NCBI GenBank assembly: GCA_947447265.1
Contig: CANFKC010000003.1
Location: 124,001 to 188,000 of the forward strand
DNA: 64,000 nt
Reading direction: 5' to 3'
Source of the DNA: Chitinophagaceae bacterium
GTDB taxonomy: Bacteria > Bacteroidota > Bacteroidia > Chitinophagales > Chitinophagaceae
The notes under the pieces are model-generated. The model was not told the origin of the DNA and did no database searches. It saw only the letters and a list, made by a program, of their open reading frames with translations. Within the stretch, counting starts at the first letter, position 1; every line of letters begins with the position of its first letter. The position numbers were made by a program, and so were the translations under genes. This document shows, piece after piece, positions 62,701-64,000 of the stretch.

Positions 62701-64000
62701 TAACCGTTTACCGAACGCTGATACCATCGCTGGTAACCTTACACCTTGTACCGGTAGCTCAACTACCTATACTACTTCTGGTGTATCTGGCGGAACATGG
62801 ATGTTAACTTCAACTGCTTTAGCTACGATAACTACAACCAGCGGTACTACTGCTTCTTTACATGCAGGTACTACTACTGGTGCTGTAACAATGATGTATA
62901 TTGATAATACTGCACTTTGCGGTAGCGATACAGCATTCCTCACAGTTAATATTACTAACTCTGTAGTTACACCTATCTCAGGTGCTCATACAGTTTGCCG
63001 TACTTTCACAACTACTTACACAGATGCAACTTCTGGTGGCACCTGGACTTCAAGTGATACTGCTATCGCTACTGTAAGTTCAACTGGTGTGGTAACCGGT
63101 GTTGCTGTAGGTACTGCTATCATTTCTTATGCTGCATCAGTAGCAGGTTGCAGCGCAGCTATAGATACGCAGGCGATCACTGTTATCGCTTCTCCGGGTG
63201 CTCCTGCTATTTCAGGTGCTGACAGTGTTTGTAAATCAGCAACAACAACATTAACTACTACAGGTACAGGCGGTAACTGGTCTACAACTGATGCTACCAT
63301 TGCTTCAGTTAATGCATCTGGTGTTGTTACTGGTGTTGCAGTTGGTTCAGCTACAATTTCTTATACTATAACAAATACATGTGGCACTGCTGCAGGTACT
63401 CATCTGATAACAGTTAACCCACTTCCAAATGCAGGTACTATTACTGGTACTGATTCACTTTGCCCTGGTATTGCTGTAGGTGCTACTTATACATCTTCTG
63501 GTGATGCAGGTACATGGAGCGTTACTCCAACTACTATCGCAACAATCGATGCAGCTGGTTTCGCTTATGGCCTTGCTACAGGTTCTGCGCTTATTACTTA
63601 TTCTACTACATCGGTTCATGGTTGCGGTACAGTAACTACAACTAAGCCAATTTTCATCCGTGCTACTGCAAACCCTGGTACTGTATCTGGTCCTTCTCCA
63701 ATTTGCGAGAATGTATTGACTACTTACACTGTAACCGGTGGTGATGCTGGTGGTACTTGGTCTGCATCTGGTGGTTCTATTTCTGCAGGTGGTGATTATA
63801 CTGCTAGTGTTGGTACTGGTAGTCCTTTTGGAACTACACAGTCTGTTACTTACTCAGTTACTAACATTTGCGGTACGCAATCAAACTCTATTCCTGTAAC
63901 AGTTCGCTCTAAACCAACTGCAGGTTCAATATCTGGTCCTACTACGGTTTGTACTGGTGTTCTGTTTACAGAAACTCTGGCGGCAACAACTGGTAGCGGT
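59780..64000 (+). CDS. Giant repeat surface protein: FG-GAP/VCBS, IPT and Ig-like repeats (3' end outside window)
   Basis: The frame is open from the ATG at 59780 to the window end: 1407 codons with no stop. A signal peptide with an unusually long N-terminal region ends near residue 44 (SVIRLCAFMLTMCVLINSER-ANAQ). About 250-335 resembles an IPT/TIG domain. Seven Asp-rich FG-GAP/VCBS loops follow, starting at D376, D441, D500, D575, D642, D703 and D774 (for example DLDGDGKLD, DMDGDGKPD, DYDHDGRPD), suggesting a calcium-binding propeller. From ~795 on, about seven complete Big_2/SprB-like Ig repeats of ~80 residues and part of an eighth occur (pattern ISG...VC...GGTWSS...IATV...GVVTGVAVGTA.ISY...C). 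A surface adhesin or T9SS cargo is inferred; its sorting domain would lie outside the window. Confidence 0.85.
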   Translation, partial: MIQKYLPVMRRTFPSFGLKSVIRLCAFMLTMCVLINSERANAQAPSFRAGDTARLTICYPGPGVAVSTDTVKNLGALLAVDCTAGDVLTWTAIATPGGVLMSGSFPLTTTTGVDERMNIILTSFSNNESTRYLTIRVRNSAGLSDTVVVLIKEHIPPTSNSIVGLYNTVHEGETISFSNSSAGGTWHIASGTRLDIDSNTGVLRYGSGPVGSDNVVYRKTNVCYTTDSLFPINFLLGTGPLSHSATGAGFTPTIIASDTAWGVPGNTFVINGTNFNATPSSNTVYFGGARASVISGSTTSLSVIIPLGATFDRISVMDNATNRTGFMRHPFTETFNNCAFSGTSSINLNPYDSIILRGGIGAAASGARPYSVEFSDLDGDGKLDMAICGTDTAVGNVVVYRNTSTTGTVNRSSFSSSPISLRAGIPDTSYSRMLINLKIADMDGDGKPDIMAASPSTGRVYILRNTSTSGTITFDTAFAVSIVNPTTYAGVLPSELSIADYDHDGRPDIGVVSVGTIRGSDGADSSLPGALTVIKNNYNRRIDAGATMRGTDFVANTIFTYDTIVNKPLSLCSGDFDGDGNMDIAVADHYGRNFKVFQHVPTATSIAFNAPTTVSTAVTIASLTDHYGSHRFGYPNQIRCADFNRDGKQELIVAVSDSDLLVDNKYNHLNVYSNSTYGSGTITFGSLVQLNTGVGPVGIAIADLNGDHALDIVCTNSGSGSVSIIKNTSSGGGVVTYSTFDTANIQQYVVERNSPGASATTGIFGGPVTVAIGDIDNNSINDFVVVSREANLLTIVKNTPLPTISPITTSSAAADTICIGSSVLLTAGRPTCSNANGFWSASNGHATVTATGTGAADVTATAVGVSIGVDTIFYKVVSLGDTSLVMKVLYVVDTAHAGSITGSSNICLNASTTLSNATGVGGTWSTSAAATATITSSTTASAVVRGDAVGTATITYTATAPSCPSRFTTFGITVNRLPNADTIAGNLTPCTGSSTTYTTSGVSGGTWMLTSTALATITTTSGTTASLHAGTTTGAVTMMYIDNTALCGSDTAFLTVNITNSVVTPISGAHTVCRTFTTTYTDATSGGTWTSSDTAIATVSSTGVVTGVAVGTAIISYAASVAGCSAAIDTQAITVIASPGAPAISGADSVCKSATTTLTTTGTGGNWSTTDATIASVNASGVVTGVAVGSATISYTITNTCGTAAGTHLITVNPLPNAGTITGTDSLCPGIAVGATYTSSGDAGTWSVTPTTIATIDAAGFAYGLATGSALITYSTTSVHGCGTVTTTKPIFIRATANPGTVSGPSPICENVLTTYTVTGGDAGGTWSASGGSISAGGDYTASVGTGSPFGTTQSVTYSVTNICGTQSNSIPVTVRSKPTAGSISGPTTVCTGVLFTETLAATTGSG

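Overview
The window looks like chromosomal DNA from a member of the Bacteroidota, most likely a Chitinophagaceae-like soil or freshwater bacterium. Three kinds of evidence point there. First, a type IX secretion (T9SS) C-terminal sorting domain is present. Second, there are several small families typical of this phylum (DUF4834-like, DUF4293, DUF4783, DUF5606, the PUR-like DUF3276, and DUF4139 proteins). Third, many genes are preceded by the phylum's promoter pattern, TTG at -33 and TAnnTTTG at -7, often only 5-20 bases before the start codon. The taxon is inferred from gene content, not from a marker-gene search.

Layout. 1-5.2 kb: the 3' end of mutL, a small membrane protein, an exported TPR protein and a large polytopic membrane protein. 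5.3-8.2 kb: methylmalonyl-CoA epimerase, divergent from an iscS-iscU-iscA iron-sulfur cluster. The iscS-iscU and iscU-iscA gaps are full of hairpins and direct repeats, and a broken copy of the iscA 3' end lies downstream. 8.7-12.6 kb: a tandem pair of DUF4139 proteins and a ParE/RelE-type toxin-antitoxin pair. 12.7-20.2 kb: gyrB, a DUF4783 protein, an SpmA-SpmB-like fusion, a DraRnl-type RNA ligase, serS and a DUF4293 protein. 20.2-29.6 kb, all on the minus strand: exported and outer-membrane proteins (two beta-barrels, a 1023-residue Asp-box propeller protein, three tandem LolA-like paralogues) and a Rieske oxygenase. 29.7-35.4 kb: a polytopic membrane protein, a T9SS cargo protein and MgtE. 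35.6-41.7 kb: a phospholipase D-like lipoprotein, YiaA with a Crp/Fnr regulator, a MazF-type toxin operon with a broken toxin frame, a trans-sulfuration enzyme and phosphosulfolactate synthase. 42-54 kb: a DUF5606 protein, a PAS histidine kinase, a TPR protein, a large lipoprotein flanked by a gene and a fragment of its paralogue, a Uma2 protein, a HicAB pair and a fused beta-oxidation enzyme. 54-59 kb: glycosyltransferases, a PUR-like nucleic-acid binder, a putative metallopeptidase and an AraC regulator. 59.8-64 kb: the first 1407 codons of a giant surface protein with FG-GAP and Ig-like repeats that runs off the window.

Most of the region is housekeeping or cell-envelope biology. The points most worth a second look are: (i) a mazF whose reading frame is broken exactly at an in-phase A_AAA_AAA slippery heptamer; (ii) a 76-residue C-terminal domain shared without gaps by MgtE and a nearby unrelated membrane protein; (iii) two cases where only the 3' end of a neighbouring gene has been copied locally (iscA and the 49.7-kb gene); (iv) an FNR-type operator upstream of yiaA, next to a Crp/Fnr gene; and (v) the giant repeat protein with its distinct codon use. 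No rRNA, tRNA, CRISPR array, insertion sequence or prophage was recognised.
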